A DNA stretch of 64,000 nucleotides, taken from Myxacorys californica WJT36-NPBG1. GTDB taxonomy: Bacteria; Cyanobacteriota; Cyanobacteriia; Leptolyngbyales; Leptolyngbyaceae. Numbering within the stretch: position 1 is the stretch's first letter; each line of letters begins with the position of its first letter. The stretch covers positions 62,001 to 126,000 of the forward strand of contig JAHHHO010000009.1 of NCBI GenBank assembly GCA_019359315.1, read 5' to 3'. The notes under the pieces were generated by a model, which made no database searches, had not been told where the DNA came from, and was given only the letters and a program-made list of their open reading frames with translations. The position numbers and the translations under genes were made by a program. This document shows, piece after piece, positions 37,766 through 47,045 of the stretch.

Positions 37766-38734
37766 GTGGATCTAGGGTCGTTGGCGCAAGCAGAACAACT
37801 GAAGGTCATCGGTAGCCGATTAAGCGAAGAGCGACAAAATCGCTCGGTCTCGCTGCAACAGGTCGCTGCCAAAACTTACATTCCGTTGCGCTTGCTAAAT
37901 GCGATCGAAGCAGGTCGCTTGGACTTGCTGCCGGAACCTGTGTTCATTCAAGGATTCATCCGGCGCTATGCCGATATGTTGGGATTAGATGGAATATCAA
38001 TCTCTAAAGAGTTTTCAGTGAACCCTCCTCCGGTACCTATCAGTCCTGAGATTCTTGAAACCACCCCGCCAGCTACGCCTACAGAGGTTGACACTGCAGA
38101 GGCTAAGCCTACAGAAACTAAGCCTACAAAGGTTGACACGACAGAAGTTGATACGGCTCCGCTACCTGCTGGCTCCGTTCCGATGTCTGCTCTCAAGGTC
38201 GAGCGCTCTGTCTCGTCAGAATCCTCGTTTGATTCTGATGAGAGGTCTGAGGGAGCCTCTAAGCTACCTTGGATTGTAGGAGGCGTCCTTGGACTCGGTG
38301 CGATCGCGCTTCTAGCATCCCTGCTGAATCGCCCCGCTCCGCCCAAACCTGCTCAAAACCCTGCTGTTCCTGCCACGTCTGCCTCTAAAGCACCCGCCAG
38401 ATCTCCCGCATCCGCTCCAGGCAAGACTGAAGCAAGCTCTGCTCCGTCTCCTGTAGCAAGCCCAACCGCTTCTCCAGAGGCGACTGGCCCGGTCGCAGTC
38501 GAACTAAGCTTTACCGATGATAGCTGGGTCGAAATTCAAGCCGATGGAGAAGTCGTGTTTGAGGGAACGATACCCAAAGGCACAAAAAAATCATGGTCAG
38601 GGAAAAATCAGGTTGTTGTTAGTGCTGGCAATGCAGGTGCGGTATCAGCGTCGTATAACAAGAGTGCTGCCAAAACGTTGGGCGCACTTGGAGGTGTAAC
38701 GACGACCACATTTCCGCCAACCGCAGGGCAGTAA
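37766..38734 (+). CDS. RodZ-like HTH protein with DUF4115 domain
   Basis: A 322-aa membrane protein starting at GTG 37766. The N-terminal Xre-type HTH (residues 10-80) reads LSEERQNRSVSLQQVAAKTY then AIEAGRLDLLPEPVFIQGFI. A variable linker (residues 95-165) has degenerate TEVDT/KPTE repeats, then one transmembrane segment (LPWIVGGVLGLGAIALLASL) and a Pro/Ala/Ser-rich spacer. The C-terminus is DUF4115 (VELSFTDDSWVEIQADGEVV). RodZ anchors MreB; a cell-shape role is likely. Confidence 0.87.
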   Translation: MDLGSLAQAEQLKVIGSRLSEERQNRSVSLQQVAAKTYIPLRLLNAIEAGRLDLLPEPVFIQGFIRRYADMLGLDGISISKEFSVNPPPVPISPEILETTPPATPTEVDTAEAKPTETKPTKVDTTEVDTAPLPAGSVPMSALKVERSVSSESSFDSDERSEGASKLPWIVGGVLGLGAIALLASLLNRPAPPKPAQNPAVPATSASKAPARSPASAPGKTEASSAPSPVASPTASPEATGPVAVELSFTDDSWVEIQADGEVVFEGTIPKGTKKSWSGKNQVVVSAGNAGAVSASYNKSAAKTLGALGGVTTTTFPPTAGQ

Positions 38735-38844
38735 ATGAGCAGTCTTGGTCGTTGCCTCAAAAACTCCTTCTCCGGGTTTGCAGAGCGTTGCAGAAGGCGT
38801 CCTCCCCTTCATAATGGAAAGAGAGATCTTTACATTGCTTCATC

Positions 38845-40356
38845 ATGCCGAGAGACCTGCGGGGATTTATTAAACAGCTTGAAGAACGGGGACAACTGCG
38901 CCGGATTCGTACCTTAGTCGATCCCAATTTAGAGATCGCTGAGATTGCCAATCGACTTCTGCGGCAGGGCGGTCCTGGCTTGCTGTTTGAAAATGTCAAA
39001 GGGTCGCCCTATCCGGTGGCAGTCAATTTGATGGGGACGGTGCAGCGCGTCTGCCTAGCGATGAACATGGAGGCCCCAGAAGAGCTTGAGGGGTTAGGAA
39101 AAAAACTGGCGCTGTTGTATCAGCCTCGTCCGCCGAAAAAAATCTCTCAAGCGATCGATTTGGGTAAAGTCTTGTTCGACGTGCTGAAAGCAAAGCCCAG
39201 TAACGAGTTTTTTCCGCCCTGTCATCAAGTCGTTCTAAAAGACGATGAGATTGATTTCACCCAATTACCGTTTCTGCGAGTTTATCCTGGCGATGCCGAC
39301 AAGGTCGTGACGTTGGGACTCATGATTACTAAAGATCCCGAAACGAAGATTCCAAACGTCGGCGTCTACCGCTTGCAGTTGCAGTCCAAAAATACGATGA
39401 CGGTGCAGTGGTTGTCGGTGCGAGGTGCAACGCGGCATTTACGAAAAGCGGCAGAGCGGGGAGAAAAATTGGAAGTAGCGATCGCGCTGGGTGTTGACCC
39501 TCTCATCATCATGGCAGCCGCTACTCCACTCCCGATTGACCTGTCAGAATGGCTGTTTGCCGGAATCTACGGCGGTTCAGGCGTGCACCTCACCAAGTGC
39601 AAAACTCTAGATTTAGAAGTGCCTGCCGATTCAGAAATGGTGTTTGAAGGCACGATTACGCCGGGAGAAACGGGAGTGGATGGTCCGGCAGGCGATCACA
39701 TGGGCTATTACGGCGGCGTGAACGAGAACGCGCCCCTGATTCGGTTTCATTGCCTCACCCATCGCAAGAATCCAATCTATCTCACCACGTTTAGTGGTCG
39801 TCCGCCGAAAGAAGATGCAATGATGGCGATCGCACTCAACCGCATTTACACACCCATTCTCAGACAACAAGTTCCAGAGATTATCGATTTTTTCTTGCCG
39901 ATGGAAGCGCTGAGCTACAAGGCAGCCGTGATTGCGATCGACAAAGCCTATCCCGGACAAGCCCGCCGCGCCGCCCTCGCCTTTTGGAGTGCATTGCCGC
40001 AGTTTACCTACACGAAGTTCGTGATTGTGGTCGATAAAGATATTAATATCCGCGATCCGCGAGCGGTTGTGTGGGCAATTACTTCAAAAGTCGATCCGGC
40101 ACGGGATATCTTTATTTTGCCGGACAGCCCGTTCGATTCTTTGGACTTTGCCACTGAGAAACAGGGGTTAGGCAGTCGCATGGGCATTGACGCGACGACA
40201 AAAGTCTATCCCGAAACCGATCGCGTGTGGGGTGAACCCTTGGTGTCTGATCCAGACACAGCCGCCTTAGTCGAGCGGCGATGGGCAGAATACGGACTCG
40301 CGGATCTCCAACTCGGTGAGGTCGATCCAAATCTGTTTGGTTATGACATGAAATAA
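38845..40356 (+). CDS. ubiD: UbiD family decarboxylase
   Basis: A 503-aa prenylated-FMN-dependent decarboxylase. It carries RDLRGFIKQLEERGQLRRI at the start and family segments PGLLFENVKGSPYPVAVNLM, VGVYRLQLQSKNTMTVQWL, PAGDHMGYYGGVNENAPLI and VDKDINIRDPRAVVWAI. In cyanobacteria it is thought to decarboxylate the prenylated 4-hydroxybenzoate on the way to plastoquinone. Its prFMN supplier (UbiX) is not in the window. Confidence 0.93.
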   Translation: MPRDLRGFIKQLEERGQLRRIRTLVDPNLEIAEIANRLLRQGGPGLLFENVKGSPYPVAVNLMGTVQRVCLAMNMEAPEELEGLGKKLALLYQPRPPKKISQAIDLGKVLFDVLKAKPSNEFFPPCHQVVLKDDEIDFTQLPFLRVYPGDADKVVTLGLMITKDPETKIPNVGVYRLQLQSKNTMTVQWLSVRGATRHLRKAAERGEKLEVAIALGVDPLIIMAAATPLPIDLSEWLFAGIYGGSGVHLTKCKTLDLEVPADSEMVFEGTITPGETGVDGPAGDHMGYYGGVNENAPLIRFHCLTHRKNPIYLTTFSGRPPKEDAMMAIALNRIYTPILRQQVPEIIDFFLPMEALSYKAAVIAIDKAYPGQARRAALAFWSALPQFTYTKFVIVVDKDINIRDPRAVVWAITSKVDPARDIFILPDSPFDSLDFATEKQGLGSRMGIDATTKVYPETDRVWGEPLVSDPDTAALVERRWAEYGLADLQLGEVDPNLFGYDMK

Positions 40357-40378
40357 AGCACTCCTGTGGAAGTGACTC

Positions 40379-41689
40379 CTACAGGACTCGCAAGACACTA
40401 GCAACGGCAGCGATCGCAGGCATGGCGCGAATTTCCTCTAACGCTTTGCGGAAGTTGCCTTCTCGCACATCATGGGTAACGACGACAATTTCTGCAAAGT
40501 CATCTCTCATGCCCGCTTGCACAACCGATTCAAGACTCACTTCATGATCTCCAAAGCAGGTGCCCAGCTTGCCAATGACACCAGGATAATCTTTGGTGAG
40601 AAAGCGGGCATAGAAGCGAGTCACCAAATCCTCCATCGGCGCGATCGCGCAATAGTGCTGATGCGAACAGGCAAGCAGCGGATCGAGTAACGGCTTGCCA
40701 TCTGCCGTTATGTCTCCATGTCCAACTTTTAGCAACGCGGCAATATTCAAAACGTCAGATACCACGGCGCTTGCTGTTGGGCCTGCTCCCGCCCCGCGCC
40801 CAAAGAACATCACCTGCCCGATCGGGTCGCCCTCAATTAAAATCGCGTTGTAGACATCATTCACACTGGCAAGCGGATGTGTCTTCGGTACTAACGTCGG
40901 ATGGACTCTCACTTCAAGCTCGTCAGTTGCAGAAGCTCGTTTTGCGATCGCAAGTAGCTTAATCACAAACCCCAGTTTCTCGGCATACGCAATGTCCACC
41001 GCGCTGACGTGTCGAATGCCTTCACAATGCACTTCGGGCAGCTTGATTCGTCCTCCAAACGCAAGAGACGCCAAAATCGCAATTTTGTCAGCGGCATCCA
41101 AGCCATCAATATCGGCAGTGGGATCTGCTTCGGCATAGCCAAGATTTTGTGCGTCTGCCAGAATGTCAGCAAAATCGCCGCCTTCAAGCTGCATTCGGGT
41201 CAGAATATAATTTGTTGTGCCATTGACGATGCCAATGACGGTATTCAGCCGATTGGCACACAACGACTGCTTTAACGGCTCAATGACAGGAATGCCACCG
41301 CCGACGGCTGCTTCTAGCAGAACGTAGACACCTGCTTCGGCAGCCGCTGTAAAAATTTCATCACCAAACCGGGCGATCGCGGCTTTATTAGCAGTAACAA
41401 CATGCTTACCATGCTGGATCGCTTTGAGGATCAGCGATCGCGCAGGCTCTAACCCGCCAATCACTTCTACAACAATGTCGATTTCGGGATCGGTGACGAT
41501 TGATTCTAAATCCGTGGTCAGAATGTCGGTAGGAAGCGTAACGTTGCGAAGTTTATCTAGCGATCGTACGCCGACTTTGTGAATCACCAAATCTTGCAGC
41601 AACGAATGACGCTGAGCCGGATTTTGCAAAATCTCGACCGTTCCCGCGCCTACTGTTCCCAATCCCAATAAACCGACCTTAAACGTCAC
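40379..41689 (-). CDS. hom: Homoserine dehydrogenase
   Basis: A 436-aa enzyme reducing aspartate semialdehyde to homoserine for threonine and methionine. Features are the N-terminal NAD(P) loop KVGLLGLGTVGAGTVEIL, the substrate domain with VNGTTNYILTRMQLEG and YAEADPTADIDGLDAADKIA, and a C-terminal ACT domain (residues about 350-430, ARFLTKDYPGVIGKLGTCFG) that senses threonine. It is monofunctional with no aspartokinase. It converges with ubiD. Confidence 0.95.
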   Translation of the reverse strand: MTFKVGLLGLGTVGAGTVEILQNPAQRHSLLQDLVIHKVGVRSLDKLRNVTLPTDILTTDLESIVTDPEIDIVVEVIGGLEPARSLILKAIQHGKHVVTANKAAIARFGDEIFTAAAEAGVYVLLEAAVGGGIPVIEPLKQSLCANRLNTVIGIVNGTTNYILTRMQLEGGDFADILADAQNLGYAEADPTADIDGLDAADKIAILASLAFGGRIKLPEVHCEGIRHVSAVDIAYAEKLGFVIKLLAIAKRASATDELEVRVHPTLVPKTHPLASVNDVYNAILIEGDPIGQVMFFGRGAGAGPTASAVVSDVLNIAALLKVGHGDITADGKPLLDPLLACSHQHYCAIAPMEDLVTRFYARFLTKDYPGVIGKLGTCFGDHEVSLESVVQAGMRDDFAEIVVVTHDVREGNFRKALEEIRAMPAIAAVASVLRVL

Positions 41690-41834
41690 GGCTTTTCCTC
41701 ATCATGACTGCTCTTCAATTCTATTGGACTTTCGCCCCCTCAACTCCGAGTGATCCTCTAGAACGAAGTACGCCAATAAAAAAGCGATCTGCTTCCGCAA
41801 ACCGCTCAAACTCAAACTCATAGGATTCAGTCAA

Positions 41835-42137
41835 TTATTCTGGAAGGTCAACGCGCTCACCGTCTTTGCCTTCGTAGTACATGGGTGGCTCGACCGCAAA
41901 ATTATTGATTTGCCCCGACTCGGTAATTACGTAGCCGTCAGTTGTTTTAAGATCAGTATCTTCTTCTTGTGCAACAGCAGCTTCAAGCTCATGCTTGTTT
42001 TGCTCAACGTCGACTCCCGACGGAATTCGTTCATCTGCCGGATTCACATCTGTTGTTTGTGCAGTTTGCACAGCCCATTGATCGCCTGCGGCTCCTTTTC
42101 CTGGCTGTGCAGCTTTGGGATCAGAATTTTCGCTCAT
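41835..42137 (-). CDS. Acidic hypothetical protein, 100 aa
   Basis: A 100-aa hydrophilic protein from ATG 42137, which has AGGGAA about 8 bases upstream. A longer in-frame start at 42218 is less likely. It is rich in Asp, Glu, Ala and Gln (VDVEQNKHELEAAVAQEED), with C-terminal TDGYVITESGQINNFAVEPP then EGKDGERVDLPE. No signal or membrane span. It looks like a cyanobacterial conserved hypothetical. It diverges from the ChaN-like gene; function unknown. Confidence 0.65.
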   Translation of the reverse strand: MSENSDPKAAQPGKGAAGDQWAVQTAQTTDVNPADERIPSGVDVEQNKHELEAAVAQEEDTDLKTTDGYVITESGQINNFAVEPPMYYEGKDGERVDLPE

Positions 42138-42253
42138 AATTATTTCCCTAGTTTGTAGCGATTTAATGTCTATGACAGTAGCGTGGAAGCAGCACTCCAT
42201 GATTCCTTCATGAGACATAGGGCTTAGTCACCAGAAGGTAGAAAACGCTGGAC

Positions 42254-43195
42254 ATGTCAGAGTACAACTTCTCGAACCCCGCAGCACATAAGTCACGAGC
42301 ATCTTTAATACTTTGGGCATGGTCACTCGGATTGCTGCTGCTGTGGAGTTCTCCGGCTGGTGCAGAACCTATTCTGCTGACCACTGGATCGGCTCCAGTG
42401 TCGGTTAGTACTCCTCATGCAAAAAAACTCGCTCCCCAATCTGTTCTTGACACTTTGGCCCAGCAAGATGTTGTGTATTTGGGAGAAACCCACGATCGCG
42501 AAGCGGATCATCGCGCTCAGCTAGATATTCTTCAGGCGTTACAGAAGCGATCGTCGGGTTCTAGAAAGCAAGCGATCGCGCTAGAAATGTTTCAGCGCCC
42601 CTACCAGGTGGCTCTCGATCGCTATCTTGCTGGAGGCATCAGCGAGCCGGATCTCCAGCGTCTAAGCGAATACGAAAAACGATGGGGCTACCCTTGGGAC
42701 TATTACGCCCCAATCTTGCGCTTTGCGAAAGAGCAGTCTCTGCCCCTGATTGCGCTGAATACTCCGTCAGAAGTGACTCGCAAAGTCGCGCGATCGGGAC
42801 TTCAAAGTTTGACGCCTGCTGAGCGCCAATACATTCCTCCCCTCTCTGAAATTCGGACTGAATCGAATGCTTATCGTGAGCGGATGCGGCAAATCTACGA
42901 AGAAATTCACCACGGTAAAACGAATAGTCGTCAGTTTGAGACCTTTTTTCAGGCGCAAGTGCTGTGGGATGAAACGATGGCCGATCGAATTAGTCACTTT
43001 CTGAATGACAACCCTACTGTCCAAATCATTGTCTTGGTTGGGCAGGGGCATTTGGTATACGGCGACGGAATTCCTAATCGGGTAGCTCGACGGCGAAAGG
43101 ATTTGAAACAATCGGTCGTTCTAATCAATCCACCCGAAGACCTCCAAAGCGAAACCAACCCGCCTGCTGCTGATTACTTTTGGAATCAGCCGTGA
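42254..43195 (+). CDS. ChaN-like heme-binding family protein (DUF399)
   Basis: A 313-aa ChaN/DUF399 protein. A hydrophobic N-terminus (SLILWAWSLGLLLLWSSPAG) suggests secretion; there is no lipobox Cys. The core has VVYLGETHDREADHRAQLDI, AIALEMFQRPYQVALDRYLA, FQAQVLWDETMADRI and VLVGQGHLVYGDGIP. Related ChaN proteins are heme-binding and linked to iron uptake, but the substrate here is unproven. The 3' end overlaps pgsA by 10 bases, tail to tail. Confidence 0.9.
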   Translation: MSEYNFSNPAAHKSRASLILWAWSLGLLLLWSSPAGAEPILLTTGSAPVSVSTPHAKKLAPQSVLDTLAQQDVVYLGETHDREADHRAQLDILQALQKRSSGSRKQAIALEMFQRPYQVALDRYLAGGISEPDLQRLSEYEKRWGYPWDYYAPILRFAKEQSLPLIALNTPSEVTRKVARSGLQSLTPAERQYIPPLSEIRTESNAYRERMRQIYEEIHHGKTNSRQFETFFQAQVLWDETMADRISHFLNDNPTVQIIVLVGQGHLVYGDGIPNRVARRRKDLKQSVVLINPPEDLQSETNPPAADYFWNQP

Positions 43196-43707
43196 TTCGT
43201 TTGGGGAAATAAGTAAATTGCGCCAGAAATCCAAGTTAAGGCAACAGAAATCCAAAAGGCGATCAGGCTTGAGAGTTGCCAAGACGCAGGTAGCGGTGCA
43301 ATCAGGAGCGCGATCGCGACAATCTGGCTAACGGTCTTCAGCTTGCCCCAAAAATTCGCACCTTGCACTGATTGCTGGAGGTTAGGATCAACTCGCCACC
43401 CTGCGATCGTCAATTCCCGCGCCAAAATTAAAAACACGCCCCATGCGGGGATCTGCCCCAACTGGACTAAGGCGACTAGCGGCGCTAAAACCAGCAGCTT
43501 ATCAACCAACGGATCGAGAAATTTTCCTAAATCGGTTATTTGATTGAGCCGTCGTGCCAAATAGCCATCGAGCCAGTCTGTGGTGGCCGCCAGGAGGAAC
43601 ACGCCAACCATAATCCAACGCTCTTCTAAGCTTGGAGCCCGCAGCCCATACAGCAAAATTGGGACACCAAGGAGACGAGACACAGTAATCCAAGTCGGCA
43701 GATTCAT
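43186..43707 (-). CDS. pgsA: CDP-diacylglycerol-glycerol-3-phosphate 3-phosphatidyltransferase
   Basis: A 173-aa integral membrane enzyme making phosphatidylglycerol phosphate, the precursor of the thylakoid phospholipid PG. The CDP-alcohol phosphatidyltransferase motif is DWLDGYLARRLNQITDLGKF...LDPLVDKLL, with the DG..AR..G..D..D pattern. ATG 43707 gives the usual N-terminus MNLPTWITVSRLLG; the longer frame was rejected. Five spans are visible. PgsA is essential in cyanobacteria. Confidence 0.93.
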   Translation of the reverse strand: MNLPTWITVSRLLGVPILLYGLRAPSLEERWIMVGVFLLAATTDWLDGYLARRLNQITDLGKFLDPLVDKLLVLAPLVALVQLGQIPAWGVFLILARELTIAGWRVDPNLQQSVQGANFWGKLKTVSQIVAIALLIAPLPASWQLSSLIAFWISVALTWISGAIYLFPQTNHG

Positions 43708-43741
43708 AACACTTAGCGCCAATAGCATCGACCTCCAGCAT

Positions 43742-43780
43742 AAAAAAAATGGGATAGTCCTGAAAGGATAATCCCATTTT
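43742..43780 (-). terminator. Terminator of sugar transferase gene
   Basis: AAAATGGGAT (43746-43755) and ATCCCATTTT (43771-43780) are perfect 10-bp arms; a nested TCCT/AGGA pair sits in the loop. On the minus strand a T-run follows (plus-strand A-run 43742-43749). It lies 47 bases after the sugar transferase stop. Confidence 0.85.
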
Positions 43781-43826
43781 AGAAAGCTCAAGGAGTACTA
43801 CAAATAACAGCAAAAAGAAACTCTAG

Positions 43827-44531
43827 TTAACAAGCCCCATGCTTATTGAGAACAACTTGGATTGTCTTCAGAATCAACTTTAGGTCATAAACGACTGACC
43901 ATTTGCGCTGATAGTCTAAATCCATCTCAACAATATCTTCAAAATCGGATACGTTAGAGCGTCCGTTCGCTTGCCACTCGCCTGTAATGCCTGGTTTAAC
44001 ATTTAAGCGCTGCCAATGGTAAGCACTGTACCGACTTACCTCATCCACTGTTGGAGGGCGAGTTCCAACCAAACTCATTTCTCCTCTCAAAACATTCCAG
44101 AATTGCGGCAACTCATCTAGACTGGTTCGCCGCAAAATCTTGCCAACGCGGGTAATGCGCGGGTCGTCTTTGCTCTTGAAAATGTTGCCCTTGGCTTCAT
44201 TTTTAACCGTATGCTTCAACTGTTCAGCATTGGTGATCATTGAGCGAAACTTCCAGATGCGAAAGGGCTGACCTCCCACCCCGCACCGGGTTTGACAGTA
44301 GAAAATTGAACCGGGATTGTCGAGTTGAATTGCGATCGCAATTGGAATAGCAATAATGGCAGTGATTGTGAGTCCAACGAGAGCGCCTGTAATATCAATC
44401 AGTCGCTTTAACTTGCTTTGAACTGAATGATGGAGGTCTTCAGCCACAAACAACTGTGAACTTAGGCTTGCGTCCTGGGCAGGTTCGCGCACGGTAGGAG
44501 GATGAACGGAGGGGATATTGATAGTAATCAC
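43827..44531 (-). CDS. Initiating sugar transferase (bacterial sugar transferase family)
   Basis: A 234-aa membrane-bound polyprenyl-phosphate sugar-1-P transferase, the short PglC/WcaJ-type catalytic form. One hydrophobic segment (ITGALVGLTITAIIAIPIAI) is followed by FYCQTRCGVGGQPFRIWKFR, SLDELPQFWNVLRGEMSLVG, TRPPTVDEVSRYSAYHWQRL and VKPGITGEWQANGRS. It begins exopolysaccharide or O-glycan synthesis by loading a sugar on undecaprenyl phosphate. No other cluster genes are adjacent. Confidence 0.9.
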   Translation of the reverse strand: MITINIPSVHPPTVREPAQDASLSSQLFVAEDLHHSVQSKLKRLIDITGALVGLTITAIIAIPIAIAIQLDNPGSIFYCQTRCGVGGQPFRIWKFRSMITNAEQLKHTVKNEAKGNIFKSKDDPRITRVGKILRRTSLDELPQFWNVLRGEMSLVGTRPPTVDEVSRYSAYHWQRLNVKPGITGEWQANGRSNVSDFEDIVEMDLDYQRKWSVVYDLKLILKTIQVVLNKHGAC

Positions 44532-44677
44532 AGAATTACGCTGCTACTTGCATTCAATCTTGATCTCATCCGCTAATATATTCGGCTCCTGTGGGTCTGT
44601 GCTAGACGAACGGGCGTCTTTTGCCTAATCTTTGAACTGCCTCTAAGTTGTGTAAAGTTCAGGTGTTTTACCAGGAT

Positions 44678-44727
44678 GTACGACGGTTTTCTGTCTATTT
44701 GAGTACGACAATTTTCCGTCTACTTGA
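44678..44727. repeat. 25-bp tandem duplication
   Basis: Two adjacent 25-base units (44678-44702, 44703-44727) begin GTACGAC and end TTGA, with 21 of 25 positions identical. They lie between the sugar transferase start and the 3' end of the coiled-coil gene. The motif could be a repeated operator or a simple duplication. Confidence 0.7.
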
Positions 44728-44735
44728 TATAAGCG

Positions 44736-45950
44736 CTATTGTTCTGGCTCAGAGCGCTCTTCTTCTACAAACAGGTTGTCTATACCTTCTAGGCTGAAAA
44801 TAGATTGAGCCTCTTTTGCGATGGAAGGTGGTTGCGCTGCTTCGGGTGGGTAGGATGCTTTGGGTGAGGACTCTGGAAGATTTGTGGACTGAGACGGTGA
44901 CGGTAACTTCGGAAGAGCAATGCGGGGTACAGTTTCTATGGAATTGCGCTCTGTGCTATTTGTCTGCGTTTTTTGGCGCTCTGATAGCGTCATGGGGTAG
45001 CCCAACCTAGTAGTAGGCTGAGCGCGAGAAGGGGCTTCTGGGCTGATGGTCAGCCGCTCGAATAGCTCAGTTAAGGTGTGGATTGTGTCTGGCTGACTGG
45101 TGTTTGGCTCACTGGCGGACTCCTGCTCTGATCCGGTTGCAGGCTGGAGTTCCATTCCGGCATAGGGCAACGCGATCGCGGGTTCTTGAGAGTGCGGCTG
45201 TGGGGCCGGACCTGATGCTTCAAGCGTTTCTGCCTGAGTGCCATCCTCATCTAGCGCCGCGCTTGCTTCTGCTAAAGAAATCAGATCGTCTGAGTCAGGA
45301 AACTCGCCAGGACGCAGGTAAGAGGAGGCGTCTCGCCCCAACTGCTCGGCTAAACGCCCGAGTAGCCCCGAAAACATCACTTCACTTTGCCGTCCTAGTG
45401 TATGAAGGTTATCGAGACCGTGAGAGAGGGAATCTTGATAGGCTTGCATATCGCGTTGTAGCGAATCGAACACAACACGCAGGGTCGTGTCTAGATTAGT
45501 AATCACTTGATCTGCCCGGTCGTGAACCAAGTCCAATTGCGCGATCGTTTCAGGAGCAGACCGTGAAGCGATCGTTTGCTCTTGAAGATAGTCATCTCGC
45601 CGCGCTTCAAGCTGCCGAATTTCGCGAAGTAATGCCGTGCGTTGCTGCATTAAGGTAGAAACTTCATTGTGCAACGGTCGCAGCACGCTCAATCTCATTT
45701 CTTGCATTTCCTGCACCACAGACTGCATTATGTCTTGGGCATTCTCAGTTGAGACTAAAGCGGGTGGTAAATTTAAGGTAGGAATGGGCTTTACTAAGCA
45801 TTGATGCAAAAAATGGCGTACCCGTTTCAAGGCTTGACGAAGTTGGTCAGTCTGAGAGCCAGACCCCCAAGAGAATTTTGGACTGGGCTGTTGGAGAACC
45901 CGATCGATGTCACGTATCAGCGCTTGAATCTGGTCTTTCTGAGCAGTCAC
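44736..45950 (-). CDS. Coiled-coil hypothetical protein
   Basis: A 404-aa protein of unknown function. Residues 1-220 are mostly helical with long coiled coils (residues about 75-130: MQSVVQEMQEMRLSVLRPLH, then EVSTLMQQRTALLREIRQLE). RLAEQLGRDASSYLRPGEFP follows, then 180 residues of low-complexity Ser/Pro/Glu-rich sequence. A short acidic C-terminus reads GIDNLFVEEERSEPEQ. No signal or membrane span. It is not recognised beyond a possible cyanobacterial conserved hypothetical. Confidence 0.75.
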   Translation of the reverse strand: MTAQKDQIQALIRDIDRVLQQPSPKFSWGSGSQTDQLRQALKRVRHFLHQCLVKPIPTLNLPPALVSTENAQDIMQSVVQEMQEMRLSVLRPLHNEVSTLMQQRTALLREIRQLEARRDDYLQEQTIASRSAPETIAQLDLVHDRADQVITNLDTTLRVVFDSLQRDMQAYQDSLSHGLDNLHTLGRQSEVMFSGLLGRLAEQLGRDASSYLRPGEFPDSDDLISLAEASAALDEDGTQAETLEASGPAPQPHSQEPAIALPYAGMELQPATGSEQESASEPNTSQPDTIHTLTELFERLTISPEAPSRAQPTTRLGYPMTLSERQKTQTNSTERNSIETVPRIALPKLPSPSQSTNLPESSPKASYPPEAAQPPSIAKEAQSIFSLEGIDNLFVEEERSEPEQ

Positions 45951-46343
45951 AGCAAAAATCCTTGATAAAAAGTTGATAAAACACGGGGTGATTCAGCTAT
46001 TAAACCGCCACCTCTGCCTTGACCTAGAATAATTTTTACCTCACCTACGTAAAACAAATACTGGATTGTTTCTAAAATACAAAGTCTTTATTGGAAAAGT
46101 TTTGATTCTGCGTAAATTGCTTGGGTAAACATGTCGTTACGTAAACCCTAGTCCTCAAACTCGTTCTCAATTCTAGAGAACGTCTAAAATATCACCAGAT
46201 TAAGGCAACAACGTTCCTGCTCGCGTTGCGGTTTTCCCTGAATCAGGGAATGCTGAAAATACATAGTAATGTTCAAGGTCAGATCAGGCCGGATAGAACC
46301 TTTGCTTGTTTGAAATGACTGCATCGTTTAGAACAGCGTCCCA
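45951..46343. promoter_or_regulatory. Promoter region with two palindromes upstream of Crp-family gene
   Basis: Intergenic, about 390 bases. A 17-base near-perfect palindrome TTCCCTGAATCAGGGAA lies at 46234-46250, 94 bases before the Crp-family ATG. CGTTCTC/GAGAACG (7-bp arms) lies at 46162-46182. Either could be a regulator-binding site or a hairpin. No gene was recognised here. Confidence 0.5.
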
Positions 46344-47045
46344 ATGGAAGATTGGCATAACTTTCGCGACACTAGTATGAGTGCATCGATTCGCACGGCT
46401 CCCTTCTTTGAAGGGTTGTCTGATGGGGTGGTGGACAAAGCGATCGCGCATGTAGTGATGCGGGCGCATCCCGCTAATCAAGTGATTTTGCTCGAAAACG
46501 ATTGGGGGAGTTCAGTCTATTTTATTTTGAGTGGGTGGGTGAAGATTCGGACGTACAACCTGGACGGCAAAGAAGTCACGCTCAATATTTTGGGTAAGGG
46601 AGAGCTATTTGGAGAAATGGCTCCTTTAGATGAAGTACCGCGCTCGACGGATGTGATCACGCTTGCTCCGACTGTGATTGGCAACATGCCCGCTCAAGAT
46701 TTTGTGCAGCTTCTCAACACCGAACCCCAGTCTGGAATTCGATTATCTCAGTTGATGGCGCGACGGCTGAGGCAGGTAAATCGTCGGCTCCGGTTGCGGG
46801 AGTCGGATAGCACGTCACGAGTTGCTGACATTTTGCTATTTCTTGCCGACGGTCAGGGGAAGCGCAGCGAGAACGGAACTGAGATTCCAAATCTGCCCCA
46901 CCGGGAACTCAGCAGCCTCAGTGGATTGGCACGAGAAACGGTGACGCGGGTGTTAAGTAAGCTAGAAAAGAAAGGCCTGATTGTGCGCGATCGTGACATT
47001 CTCTGCATCCCCGATACGCATGCCTTAGAACGAATGATGATCTAG
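46344..47045 (+). CDS. Crp/Fnr family transcriptional regulator
   Basis: A 233-aa regulator with an N-terminal cyclic-nucleotide-binding-like barrel (NQVILLENDWGSSVYFILSG, LNILGKGELFGEMAPLDEVP) and a C-terminal winged helix with HTH (PHRELSSLSGLARETVTRVL then SKLEKKGLI). The GELFGEMAxL segment includes the Glu seen in cAMP pockets, but a ligand cannot be confirmed. Distinct from NtcA by length and N-terminus. Target genes unknown. A palindrome upstream may allow autoregulation. The convergent MBL gene overlaps its end by 4 bases. Confidence 0.9.
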   Translation: MEDWHNFRDTSMSASIRTAPFFEGLSDGVVDKAIAHVVMRAHPANQVILLENDWGSSVYFILSGWVKIRTYNLDGKEVTLNILGKGELFGEMAPLDEVPRSTDVITLAPTVIGNMPAQDFVQLLNTEPQSGIRLSQLMARRLRQVNRRLRLRESDSTSRVADILLFLADGQGKRSENGTEIPNLPHRELSSLSGLARETVTRVLSKLEKKGLIVRDRDILCIPDTHALERMMI

